The notes beneath the pieces were generated by a model that saw only the letters and a program-made list of their open reading frames with translations, searched no databases and had not been told where the DNA came from. A program made the position numbers and the translations under genes. Shown in pieces: positions 9,348 to 17,959 of a stretch of DNA of 64,000 nucleotides. How positions within the stretch are numbered: position 1 is the first letter of the stretch; each line of letters begins with the position of its first letter. The stretch is taken from assembly GCA_947504045.1 (NCBI GenBank), contig CANNFY010000002.1:496001-560000 (forward strand). The letters run 5' to 3'. This DNA comes from an uncultured Maribacter sp. Lineage in GTDB: Bacteria > Bacteroidota > Bacteroidia > Flavobacteriales > Flavobacteriaceae.

Positions 9348-9433
9348 AAGATACAAACATTGTTCGCATATCCAAAAAAATAAAGCCTTTTTTGAATACA
9401 AAAATTGTTTCTTAATAATTAATTTACAATGGT

Positions 9434-10558
9434 TTAATGCACTATAATATCATATGGGATACCTGTTAAGTTTATATTGTCTATAAACTCTAAATTTGGT
9501 GCTGGTTTTATTCTTAATATACCTCCTAAATTTTGGTCACCAGATTTCTTATAACCAACCAAAAGTATATTGTTTTCCTCATCATAGGACAAAACAGTTG
9601 TAGCCTCAATTTTATACTCTACTTGTAATTGTGCAGAAGTTAAAAAGTTTTCATAAATATACAGTGTAGCTAAATTGTTTTTTAAATCATATACCGCTGG
9701 TATACTTTCCGTTAACAAATCTTCTGCTTGCATACTATAGTACAACTTTCCTACAGAGTCTAAATAAAGTATTTGAGAATCTGCAAAATTAGGTTCTGCC
9801 CCTTCTCCATATCGTATATAATTAATTGCTAAAGTTTCTTTATCTAAAACAGCATGTAGCTCATCATAAGATAAAATTATATTATCATTTGCATCTGTAA
9901 ATATTTTTTTTACATCATACCCTAGCCCTTGTGTATTAATTATACTAAAACTAGAATTACTTATTACTACCACTTCATTTTCATTAGTAATATCTTCATC
10001 TAACAATAAAACAAATAATCTATTATTAGAAAAAGCCATTTGCAATGGTTTTTTTGATAGCTCTACCTCTACAAAACTAAATTCTGCTGTATTTCTATTA
10101 ATTTTTCTAACTATATACTTTGAAGGCATATTTACAACCGCAATGTTATAAGCAACATAGAAAGCGTTATCTGTACTAAGAATAGACAAAACCTCCAATT
10201 CACAATCTAACAGATCCGGAAAAACATCTACACTCTCTTGTGCTTCATTTAAAAAATCATATTGAATAATTTCCCCATCGCAATCTGATATATTTTTATA
10301 AAAAAAATAGTTGCCATTGTCTTTATATTGTACTAAAGAGGCCTCTATTGCATCAAAATTACTGGTTTCTGAACTTACAGACATTGCACTAGCATCTGCA
10401 TTTAGCAATGTTGTTGTTAATGAGTTATTGGTATTAATTAATATAGAATAAGAAGTTTCTACGTTAACTTCTTCGTTTGCATCTTTATCATTAGAAGATT
10501 TATTACACCCTAAAATTATAAATGCAAAAATCCCCCATAAGTAGGTATAGGTTTTCAT
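9434..10558 (-). CDS. Hypothetical lipoprotein
   Basis: A 374-residue lipoprotein: a signal peptide with the lipobox ILGC (cysteine at residue 18), followed by an Asn/Asp/Ser-rich tether. The remainder is acidic and beta-rich, with repeated strand-turn patterns such as YFYKNISDCDGEIIQYDF and FYVAYNIAVVNM that suggest a beta-propeller-like fold. I find no enzyme motif and do not recognise a named family. It lies 39 bases downstream of the ABC-F gene on the same strand and could be co-transcribed with it. A small inverted repeat, CTAATA/TATTAG, lies in that gap. Confidence 0.55.
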   Translation of the reverse strand: MKTYTYLWGIFAFIILGCNKSSNDKDANEEVNVETSYSILINTNNSLTTTLLNADASAMSVSSETSNFDAIEASLVQYKDNGNYFFYKNISDCDGEIIQYDFLNEAQESVDVFPDLLDCELEVLSILSTDNAFYVAYNIAVVNMPSKYIVRKINRNTAEFSFVEVELSKKPLQMAFSNNRLFVLLLDEDITNENEVVVISNSSFSIINTQGLGYDVKKIFTDANDNIILSYDELHAVLDKETLAINYIRYGEGAEPNFADSQILYLDSVGKLYYSMQAEDLLTESIPAVYDLKNNLATLYIYENFLTSAQLQVEYKIEATTVLSYDEENNILLVGYKKSGDQNLGGILRIKPAPNLEFIDNINLTGIPYDIIVH

Positions 10559-10597
10559 AGCAATAAAATTTGGAGTCTAATAAGAGATATTAGGCAA

Positions 10598-12220
10598 TTA
10601 TTCCGCGTACATTTTAGCGCGCTGCTCCTTTATAGTCTTATCAGACATATATTCATCAAACGTTAAATAACGATCAATGTTGCCTTTAGGAGTTAATTCT
10701 ATTACCCTATCTGCTACAGTTTGCGCAAATTCATGATCATGTGTAGTAAACAACACTGTTCCCTTAAAGTTCTTTAAAGAGTTGTTAAATGCTGTAATAC
10801 TTTCTAGATCAAGGTGATTAGTAGGCTCATCTAACATAACAACGTTTGCTCGTAACATCATCATTCTACTTAACATACAACGTACTTTTTCGCCTCCAGA
10901 AAGTACTGTACATTTTTTTAGAGCCTCTTCGCCACTAAAAAGCATTTTTCCAAGAAAGCCTCTAATAAACACTTCTTCTCTTTCTTCTTCTGTTTTTGCC
11001 CATTGGCGTAACCAATCTACCAAACTTATATTTTGGTTAAAGAAAGAAGAATTATCTGCAGGAAGATAAGATTGGTTTGTTGTAACACCCCATTGAAACT
11101 CCCCACTATCTGCTTTTTTATTTGCATTAATTATTTCGTAAAAAGCTGTTGTTGCTCTAGAATCTTTTGAAAATATTGCAACCTTATCCCCTTTTGCTAA
11201 GTTTATATTTACATCTTTAAATAATAAATCGCCATCTTCAGATGATGCGGATAAGCCTTCTATATTTAAAATTTGGTCTCCTGCCTCTCGTTCTCTTTCA
11301 AAAATTATTGCAGGATATCTTCTACTAGATGGTTTTATATCTTCCACTTTTAATTTAGAAAGCATTTTCTTTCTAGAAGTTGCCTGCTTACTTTTTGCTA
11401 CGTTTGCACTAAAACGCATAATAAACTCTTGTAGCTCTTTAGCTTTTTCTTCCGATTTTTTGTTCTGCTGCGCTCTTTGTCTTGCTGCTAATTGGCTACT
11501 CTCGTACCAAAAAGTGTAGTTACCAGAATACAGGTTCATTTTACCAAAATCTATATCTCCAATATGCGTACAAACTGTATCTAAAAAGTGCCTATCATGA
11601 GAAACTACTATTACAGTGTTTTCGTAGTCTGCAAGAAAGTTTTCTAACCAGTTTATAGTTTCAAAATCTAGATCGTTAGTAGGCTCATCCATTATTAATA
11701 CGTCAGGAGAACCAAATAAAGCTTGTGCTAATAGCACTCTTACTTTTAGTTTTGGATCCATTTCTGACATTAAGGTATAATGTAAATCTGCAACAATACC
11801 TAAATTAGATAATAATGCCGCAGCACTACTATCTGCGTTCCAGCCATTCATTTCTTCAAACTGCACTTGTAGCTCCCCTATTCTATCTGCATTTTCATCT
11901 GTGTAATCTGCATACAATGCATCTATCTCTTTTTTAATTTCAAAAAGAGGTTTATTTCCCATTACCACAGCTTCTAAAACAGTAAACTCGTCAGATGCAT
12001 TATGGTTTTGCTCTAAAATAGACATACGTTTTCCTGGTTCTAAATGCACATGTCCAGAGGTTGGCTCTATTTGTCCAGAAAGTATCTTTAAAAAGGTAGA
12101 TTTTCCTGCTCCGTTAGCTCCAATTACCCCATAACAATTTCCTTGTGTAAAGGCTACATTTACTTCATCAAACAAAACTCTCTTCCCAAACTGTACAGAT
12201 AAATTAGATACCGATAGCAT
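10598..12220 (-). CDS. ABC-F family ATPase, YbiT-like, with one degenerate ATP site
   Basis: A 540-residue soluble protein with two ABC nucleotide-binding domains and no membrane domain, closest in layout to E. coli YbiT. ABC-F proteins act on the ribosome. NBD1 has an intact Walker A (GANGAGKST, residues 34-42) and Walker B (VLIMDEPTNDLD), but its signature is MSEMDPK in place of LSGGQ. The linker (about 240-305) contains the charged SKQATSRKK segment. NBD2 has LSGGE (440-444) and an intact Walker B (VVMLDEPTNHLD), but at the Walker A position (about 350-359) it reads FSKDSRATTA, with no glycines or Lys. One composite site is therefore canonical and the other is lost on both faces. Its promoter is at 12244-12275. 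Confidence 0.93.
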   Translation of the reverse strand: MLSVSNLSVQFGKRVLFDEVNVAFTQGNCYGVIGANGAGKSTFLKILSGQIEPTSGHVHLEPGKRMSILEQNHNASDEFTVLEAVVMGNKPLFEIKKEIDALYADYTDENADRIGELQVQFEEMNGWNADSSAAALLSNLGIVADLHYTLMSEMDPKLKVRVLLAQALFGSPDVLIMDEPTNDLDFETINWLENFLADYENTVIVVSHDRHFLDTVCTHIGDIDFGKMNLYSGNYTFWYESSQLAARQRAQQNKKSEEKAKELQEFIMRFSANVAKSKQATSRKKMLSKLKVEDIKPSSRRYPAIIFEREREAGDQILNIEGLSASSEDGDLLFKDVNINLAKGDKVAIFSKDSRATTAFYEIINANKKADSGEFQWGVTTNQSYLPADNSSFFNQNISLVDWLRQWAKTEEEREEVFIRGFLGKMLFSGEEALKKCTVLSGGEKVRCMLSRMMMLRANVVMLDEPTNHLDLESITAFNNSLKNFKGTVLFTTHDHEFAQTVADRVIELTPKGNIDRYLTFDEYMSDKTIKEQRAKMYAE

Positions 12221-12243
12221 ATTTTTCTCTTTTAAATTTCGTG

Positions 12244-12275
12244 CAAAAATAGAGAATTTTATTCCCTAAAACCAA
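12244..12275 (-). promoter_or_regulatory. Promoter of the ABC-F gene
   Basis: On the minus strand: TTG, 21 bases, TATTTTTG, matching the flavobacterial consensus in both elements. The predicted transcript would start about 20 bases before the ATG at 12220. Confidence 0.55.
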
Positions 12276-12362
12276 TATTCTTATACTCCATATTAAATAA
12301 TATATTAACGTAACTTTTATTTTTTTAACTCGCTATTAACAGCATAGACACTAAGTGTTCCT

Positions 12363-12370
12363 TATTTTTG
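12363..12370 (+). promoter_or_regulatory. Promoter -7 box before the thioredoxin-fold lipoprotein gene
   Basis: TATTTTTG matches the -7 consensus TAnnTTTG and lies 25 bases before the ATG at 12396. No clear TTG is seen at -33. It argues against a GTG start at 12372, which would fall at the transcription start. Confidence 0.35.
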
Positions 12371-12395
12371 AGTGTTACATTGTAACTATTTGCAC

Positions 12396-13781
12396 ATGAA
12401 TAAAAATTTACTTTATTGTTTTATTTTATTATTAGCAAGTTGTAATACAGTAGAAAAGGGTTCCCCAAGCGTTTTTTTTGCAGGAGAAATTGTGAATCCG
12501 ACTAGTAAGTATGTAGTATTACACAAAGGTGAAAAAGTAATAGACTCTGCTTTACTAAATGCTAATAATAGGTTTTCTTTTTCTTTAGACTCTATACCTA
12601 TGGGGTTATATAATTTTAAACATGCACCTGAACACCAGTATGTTTATATAGAACCCGGAGATAGTTTAATGATACGTTTAAATACTGTTGATTTTGATGA
12701 ATCTCTTGTGTTTACAGGAAAAGGAGAAGAAATTAACAACTTTTTATTAGATATATTTTTAAGCAATGAAAAAGAAGAGCAATTAGTTCGCAAAAAATAT
12801 AATGCACTAGAACCTGCCGATTTTATAGAAAAAATTAATTCTCTACAAGAGAAAAAAATAACTTCGCTTAATACATTAAAAAACGAAGGAACCTTGTCGC
12901 AAAATGCATATAATATTGCAGAAGCAAGCATTAATTATACCTATTATAGATACAAAGAAAGGTATCCTTTTGATCACAGAAAATATACAAAACAGAGTAA
13001 ATTAACAGAACTTCCAAATAATTTTTACGATTACAGAAAAAATATTTCTTTTAACAATAACCAGTTAAACTACTTAAGACCGTATTACAACTTTATGCGA
13101 TCTCATTTTGGAAACCTATCATACACCACTTGTTCGCATAAATGTAAAATAGAAAATAATGAAATAAAAAATAAATTTCATTTTAGTAAACATAAATTAC
13201 ACCTTATAGACAGTATAGTTGTAGAAAAAGAACTTAAAGACAACCTCTTTAGAAATGTTGCTTTTGACTATTTACTTAGAACAAATGATATAGAAAAAAA
13301 CAATGAAGCTTTTATTGAAGAGTTTCATAAACTTTCTGGAAGTAACAGACACATTAAAGAAATTGACGATTTATATATAGGCATAAAAAATATTCAACCA
13401 AATAACAACATTCCTAATATAGTTGTTAAAAATACTAATGGAGACAACACTACCTTACAAGAAATAGGAAAAGATAAAAAAGTGGTTTTCTATTTTTGGT
13501 CAGAAACAAACAAGAATCATTACAATAATATTTTTAAAAGAGTAGCAAAATTAAAAGCTTCAAAACCTAATTATAAATTTGTTGGAATTAACTTTAAAAC
13601 TAATACAGATAGTTGGAAAGCTATAATTGAGAGCAATCAACTAGATACAAAAAACCAATATACTACGGATGATTTTGAAGAACTTACTAAATCTTTAATT
13701 ATATATCCATTAAACAAATGTATAATTACAGAGGATTCTAAAATAGTTAATGCCTTTGCTAATATTTACAAGAAAATCTAA
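12396..13781 (+). CDS. Lipoprotein with DUF4369-like and thioredoxin-like domains, no CXXC
   Basis: A 461-residue lipoprotein. The ATG at 12396 is chosen because it starts directly on a signal peptide with lipobox LLASC; a GTG 24 bases upstream would add a polar extension. Residues about 28-110 resemble the beta-sandwich DUF4369 domain that precedes TlpA-like thioredoxins in Bacteroidota. The last 130 residues have the thioredoxin-fold pattern (KKVVFYFWSETNKNHY, then YKFVGINF), but where active members have WCxxC this reads WSETNKNH. It should therefore have no thiol-disulfide activity and may be a binding protein. It ends in a 4-base convergent overlap with the short-chain dehydrogenase gene. 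Confidence 0.65.
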   Translation: MNKNLLYCFILLLASCNTVEKGSPSVFFAGEIVNPTSKYVVLHKGEKVIDSALLNANNRFSFSLDSIPMGLYNFKHAPEHQYVYIEPGDSLMIRLNTVDFDESLVFTGKGEEINNFLLDIFLSNEKEEQLVRKKYNALEPADFIEKINSLQEKKITSLNTLKNEGTLSQNAYNIAEASINYTYYRYKERYPFDHRKYTKQSKLTELPNNFYDYRKNISFNNNQLNYLRPYYNFMRSHFGNLSYTTCSHKCKIENNEIKNKFHFSKHKLHLIDSIVVEKELKDNLFRNVAFDYLLRTNDIEKNNEAFIEEFHKLSGSNRHIKEIDDLYIGIKNIQPNNNIPNIVVKNTNGDNTTLQEIGKDKKVVFYFWSETNKNHYNNIFKRVAKLKASKPNYKFVGINFKTNTDSWKAIIESNQLDTKNQYTTDDFEELTKSLIIYPLNKCIITEDSKIVNAFANIYKKI

Positions 13782-14587
13782 AGATTAGAATGCCATAAAA
13801 GCATTTTCTCATAAAGCTTACTTGGTAGCACTTTTTTTATAACAATAGAAAATTTTTGCAAAAAAGAACCAACTCTATAATGAACTTTTGGTTTTGAAGT
13901 TCTTATAATCTTTAAAACAGCTTTAGCTACCAAAATAGGATTCTTTCCACTATCTACATCATCATTTATTGCTTTTAATGTTTGCTTGTATGCATTTTCA
14001 TACGGAGAGCCTTTTAACACTGGAGAATGGTAACGCCCTGCCGCAATATTTGTAGCAAAATCTCCTGGAGCAAGACTAGTAATATGAATACCAAAATCTT
14101 TAGTTTCTAAACGCAATGTTTCCGTCACAATATTTAAAGCCCCTTTTGTTGCTGAATAAATACCTCTGTACGGCAAACCCATATAACCAGCAATTGAAGT
14201 TATGTTAATTATTAAACCACTATTTTGTTTTCTCATAAAAGGCAGCACACCTTTTATTACATTAATAGGGCCATTAAAATTAGTATTAAAAGCATTTATA
14301 ATTTCTTCATTGGGAGTCTCTTCAATGGCTCCGGTAATACCAATACCAGCATTATTTATTACTACATCTATCTTTTTTTCTTTTTCAATTAATTGCTTTA
14401 GAGCCATAGAAACACTTTGCTTATCTCTAACATCCATTTGCAACAAATTAAAATCATTAAAATCTGGATATTTTTGAGTATTTCTAGTAGTACCATAAAC
14501 AGTATAGCCATTTTTTACCAAAAAACACCCTACAGATCTTCCTATTCCTGAAGAACCACCCGTAATTAATACCACTTTTCTATTCAT
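13778..14587 (-). CDS. Short-chain dehydrogenase/reductase (SDR)
   Basis: A 269-residue classical SDR. The cofactor motif TGGSSGIG is at residues 9-16, NNAG near residue 83, the catalytic Ser in INITSIAG, and the YSATK motif carries the catalytic Tyr and Lys. The Rossmann fold binds NAD(H) or NADP(H). The C-terminal 40 residues are basic and hydrophobic, as in SDRs that act on lipids or retinoid-like substrates. The substrate is unknown. Its 3' end overlaps the convergent lipoprotein gene by four bases. The ffs gene lies upstream on the same strand. Confidence 0.88.
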   Translation of the reverse strand: MNRKVVLITGGSSGIGRSVGCFLVKNGYTVYGTTRNTQKYPDFNDFNLLQMDVRDKQSVSMALKQLIEKEKKIDVVINNAGIGITGAIEETPNEEIINAFNTNFNGPINVIKGVLPFMRKQNSGLIINITSIAGYMGLPYRGIYSATKGALNIVTETLRLETKDFGIHITSLAPGDFATNIAAGRYHSPVLKGSPYENAYKQTLKAINDDVDSGKNPILVAKAVLKIIRTSKPKVHYRVGSFLQKFSIVIKKVLPSKLYEKMLLWHSNL

Positions 14588-14659
14588 AGATTACAAAATA
14601 ACAAATAAATAAAAGGAGATTGCACCTAAAAAAAGAAGAAACTTTAGTGTACAAAAAAA

Positions 14660-14753
14660 GGCAAGCTACCTACATCGCACCGCTACAACCTAATACCCTT
14701 GCTGCGTTCCCACCCTGGGGGATTCAAAGGGAGCTGGTCGTGTAGGACTTGCC
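14660..14753 (-). ncRNA. ffs: Signal recognition particle RNA (small bacterial 4.5S type)
   Basis: On the minus strand the RNA begins GGCAAGTCC and ends TAGCTTGCC, so the ends pair (GGCAAG with CTTGCC). The centre holds the universal SRP helix 8: CAGG, then a GUG stem with GGAA tetraloop and CGC, then AGCA and AAGGG. This is the Ffh-binding signature. The distal strand carries CGGTGCGATGTAGGTAGC, typical of Bacteroidota SRP RNA. The RNA partners with Ffh and FtsY for co-translational membrane targeting. Ends are estimated from pairing; the transcript may start one to three bases earlier. Confidence 0.93.
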
Positions 14754-14758
14754 GGGTG

Positions 14759-14788
14759 CAAATATACAACCTTTTAAAACTTTCACAA
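14759..14788 (-). promoter_or_regulatory. Promoter of ffs
   Basis: On the minus strand: TTG, 19 bases, TATATTTG, a perfect match to the flavobacterial vegetative consensus. It ends about five bases before the mapped 5' end of the SRP RNA, as expected for a stable RNA gene. Confidence 0.75.
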
Positions 14789-14883
14789 TCCTTTTAGTTT
14801 CTAATTTTTATGAATTAACTTGCCTTTATATAAAAAACACCTATCAAGATTAAATAATATTATCTCCAAAACAATGTAACCTC

Positions 14884-15927
14884 ATGAATATCATTAAGTT
14901 ATTTTTATCCCCTTTTCTTTTACTTTTATTTATTAATTGCGGAGGCAGCAATCCAACTGCAAGTTCTTTATTTGAAATTGGGCTAGAAGAAAACAAAAAA
15001 GAATTTATATCTAACCAAAAAGTAGGAATAAACATAATTAACAAAAAAGAGAAAACTATAAATAAAGTAGCGTATTTTATAGATAACACACCTTTAGAAG
15101 TTGTAGATAACAAAGTACAATTAAAAACAAACTCTCTTGGTAATAAAACCTTATCTGCAAAAATAAGTTATGAAGAAAAAACTGTAGAAATAGAAAAAAA
15201 AATAAAAGTACTATCTGCTAAAGCTCCAGAAATATACACTTATGAGATTATTGCTGAATACCCACACGATATTGAAGCTTATACACAAGGTTTAGAATTT
15301 TATAAAGATACTCTGTATGAAAGTACAGGAAGAAGAGGTTTCTCTTCTTTAAGAAAGGTAGATTATAAGACCGGAAAAATTTATAAAAAAATAGATTTAG
15401 ACAACTCATATTTTGGGGAAGGCATTACTATCTTAAACGATAAAATATACCAACTTACATGGCAAAATAAAACCGGTTTTATATATGATGTAAACACATT
15501 TACAAAAACAGGGAGTTTTCAATACGGAGAAAGTAAAGAAGGCTGGGGATTATGTAATGATGGAAACAAAATATTTAAAAGCGATGGTACCGAAAAAATA
15601 TGGTTTTTAAATCCGAATACTTTAATAGAAGAGCAACATATAGAAACGGTAACAAATAAATCTATATTTAATAAAGCTAATGAACTAGAGTATGTTAATG
15701 GAAAAATATATGCCAATGTATACCAAAAACCAAGTATTATGATTATTAATGCAAGTTCTGGTGCTATAGAAGGCGTAGTTAATTTTAGTGGCTTAAAGAA
15801 AAAAGTAACCCAACATGATAATATTGATGTATTAAATGGTATTGCTTACCACCCTAAAAAAGAAACTTTTTTTGTTACTGGTAAAAATTGGGACAAACTT
15901 TTTGAGGTTAAAATACACAAAAAGTAA
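14884..15927 (+). CDS. Glutaminyl-peptide cyclotransferase (plant-type), lipoprotein
   Basis: A 347-residue lipoprotein: signal peptide with lipobox LFINC (cysteine at residue 19). After an Ig-like segment (about 30-110), residues about 118-345 match the glutamine cyclotransferase beta-propeller family (PF05096), with YTQGLEFYKDTLYESTGRRG, YFGEGITILNDKIYQLTW, and ANELEYVNGKIYANVYQ. The family converts N-terminal Gln of exported proteins to pyroglutamate. It would act in the periplasm or at the cell surface. The stop overlaps the start of the next gene by one base (TAATG). Confidence 0.88.
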   Translation: MNIIKLFLSPFLLLLFINCGGSNPTASSLFEIGLEENKKEFISNQKVGINIINKKEKTINKVAYFIDNTPLEVVDNKVQLKTNSLGNKTLSAKISYEEKTVEIEKKIKVLSAKAPEIYTYEIIAEYPHDIEAYTQGLEFYKDTLYESTGRRGFSSLRKVDYKTGKIYKKIDLDNSYFGEGITILNDKIYQLTWQNKTGFIYDVNTFTKTGSFQYGESKEGWGLCNDGNKIFKSDGTEKIWFLNPNTLIEEQHIETVTNKSIFNKANELEYVNGKIYANVYQKPSIMIINASSGAIEGVVNFSGLKKKVTQHDNIDVLNGIAYHPKKETFFVTGKNWDKLFEVKIHKK

Positions 15928-16319
15928 TGTCTTATTCAAAAACAATACTTGTTACACATGAAGATTTAGATGATCTAAACCATGTAAATAATGTAAGATA
16001 TGTACAATGGATACAAGACATATCTAAAGAACATTGGAAAACCAAAGCACCTTTACACTTACAACAAAACTACATTTGGGTAGTATTAACACACCATATT
16101 ACCTATAAAAAACCAGCTATACTTAAAGATGAAATACTAATTACAACTCATATTTCTGAAAGCAAAGGTGCTGTTTCTATAAGAATAGTAGAAATGTTTA
16201 ACACTAAAACAAATGATCTTTTATTACGTTCCAGTACAGAGTGGTGTTTATTAAATGCAACAACTCAAAAACCAATGCGAATATCTGAAGAGTTAAAAAA
16301 TGTTTTCACCTCAGTATAA
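15927..16319 (+). CDS. Acyl-CoA thioesterase, hot-dog fold (4HBT)
   Basis: A 130-residue single hot-dog domain. The motif DLDDLNHVNNVRYVQWIQD (residues 13-31) is the 4HBT active-site region, with the catalytic Asp in DxNHVNN. The enzymes hydrolyse acyl-CoA or acyl-ACP thioesters in the cytoplasm. It is translationally coupled to the glutaminyl cyclase gene, although no functional link is apparent. It differs from the YbgC-like thioesterase at 61323-61721. Confidence 0.85.
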   Translation: MSYSKTILVTHEDLDDLNHVNNVRYVQWIQDISKEHWKTKAPLHLQQNYIWVVLTHHITYKKPAILKDEILITTHISESKGAVSIRIVEMFNTKTNDLLLRSSTEWCLLNATTQKPMRISEELKNVFTSV

Positions 16320-16345
16320 AAATATTAGAACAACATAGTAGATAA

Positions 16346-17851
16346 ATGCGAAAATATATTTTTCTTTTACCATTAATACTATTTTTAATTTTTAGCACTT
16401 CATGTCGAAAAGATTTTGATTATGGTCCAAGTGCAGGTAATCTTAGTTTTTCTAAAGACACTGTATTTTTAGATACCGTATTTACAAATATTAGCAGTAG
16501 TACCTACTCTTTAAAAGTATACAACAAAACAAAAGACGACGTAGTTATACCTACAATAAGTTTAAAAGATGGAGAAAACAGTGCTTATCGCCTTAACGTA
16601 GACGGACAAGATGGAAACTTTTTTAACAACGTTCCATTATTAGCAAAAGACAGTTTATTTATTTTTATTGAAGTTACCCAAAATGTATCCTTAAGCCAAC
16701 AAAGCAATTGGCTTTATACTGATATTTTACAATTTGATTCTGGTGTAGACTTACAAGAAGTACCCCTAATAACATTAATTAAAGATGCCATTTTTATATT
16801 TCCTAAAACTTTGGAAAATGGCGAAACAGAACAAGTATACATTGGTAAAGACCCCGAAGAAGAAAGCCTTTACGCAAATGGGGTTACACTTAACGATGAA
16901 CAATTACATTTTACAAACAATATACCTTATGTAATATACGGCTACGCTTCTGTTCCTGAAGGAAAAGAATTAATAATAGATGCTGGTAGCAGAATACACT
17001 TTCATCAAAATTCTGGCATGGTTATACAAGCAAATGCATCATTACAAATAAATGGTGTTTTAAGTGAAAACGAAGAATTGCAAGAAGGAGAAGTTATTTT
17101 TGAAGGAGATAGATTAGAACCAGAACTAGCAAACATATCTGGGCAATGGGAATCTATAATCTTTACTAAAGGTAGCATTAACAATACAATAAAATATACT
17201 ACAATAAAAAATGCAAAAACAGGAATATTTTTTGAAGGAGAAAGTAATAACTCTGCAACTAATTTAGATATAAACAACGCTAAAATATACAATAGTTCTA
17301 ATATTAATTTGTGGATAAAAAATGGAACTTTAAACGCAACTAATTTAGTTATTGGGTCTGCAGGAAACACGGGCTTATATTGTAATGAAGGTGGCTCCTA
17401 TACATTTACACATACCACAATTGCCAACTATTGGCTAAATAGTTTTAGAGAAGGCTCTGCTTTAAAAATAGATACTAGTACAGAATTAAATGCAATATTT
17501 AATAATTGCATTATTGATGGTAACAAAAGAAACGAGTTAATTATAGAAAATAATACTAACTCCAATTTACTTTTTCAATTTAATTATTGTATGATAAAAT
17601 CTGATATAAATGACACTACTGTAAATTCTATCTACAATTACGAAAACAATAATTACTATACCTCTGTATTTTTAAATGAAGATGCATTATTTAAAAATTC
17701 TTTTGAAAATAGTTTTGAAATAGAAAATGGCTCTTTTGCAATTAATAAAGGCCATATAGATAGTGTAGGCAATGCTGTATTAGATATTAAAGGCACAGAC
17801 AGAAGTTCTTCTCCAGATATTGGTGCTTATGAATTTATAGATATCGAATAA
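16346..17851 (+). CDS. Lipoprotein with predicted right-handed beta-helix
   Basis: A 501-residue lipoprotein with signal peptide and lipobox STSC (cysteine at residue 20). The N-terminal part (about 25-140) has the pattern LSFSKDTVFLDTVFTNISSSTYSLKVYN, an Ig-like domain common in flavobacterial cell-surface proteins. From about residue 200 the sequence shows repeated short strands with Asn turns (IKYTTIKNAKTGIFF, NATNLVIGSAGNTGLY), typical of a parallel beta-helix. It ends with SSSPDIGAYEF, a common terminal motif of such helices. Substrate or partner is unknown. It may be co-transcribed with the two genes upstream (26-base gap). Confidence 0.7.
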   Translation: MRKYIFLLPLILFLIFSTSCRKDFDYGPSAGNLSFSKDTVFLDTVFTNISSSTYSLKVYNKTKDDVVIPTISLKDGENSAYRLNVDGQDGNFFNNVPLLAKDSLFIFIEVTQNVSLSQQSNWLYTDILQFDSGVDLQEVPLITLIKDAIFIFPKTLENGETEQVYIGKDPEEESLYANGVTLNDEQLHFTNNIPYVIYGYASVPEGKELIIDAGSRIHFHQNSGMVIQANASLQINGVLSENEELQEGEVIFEGDRLEPELANISGQWESIIFTKGSINNTIKYTTIKNAKTGIFFEGESNNSATNLDINNAKIYNSSNINLWIKNGTLNATNLVIGSAGNTGLYCNEGGSYTFTHTTIANYWLNSFREGSALKIDTSTELNAIFNNCIIDGNKRNELIIENNTNSNLLFQFNYCMIKSDINDTTVNSIYNYENNNYYTSVFLNEDALFKNSFENSFEIENGSFAINKGHIDSVGNAVLDIKGTDRSSSPDIGAYEFIDIE

Positions 17852-17959
17852 CTTTTGTAAGTTTTTTCTTTCATTTTAATTGATTTTTCTTAAATTAGTT
17901 AATAAACCATGTAATTTATAAGGTTTTCCTAAGGTCATTTTTTAATATCAATCCTTAAT

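Noticed and set aside
17005-17370. 121-codon open frame on the minus strand inside the beta-helix lipoprotein gene
   Set aside because: It is antisense to a well supported lipoprotein frame, and its composition is what reverse reading of AT-rich coding sequence gives.
17852-17875. Possible terminator after the beta-helix lipoprotein gene
   Set aside because: The AACTT/AAGTT stem has five pairs only; too weak, although a T-rich stretch follows.
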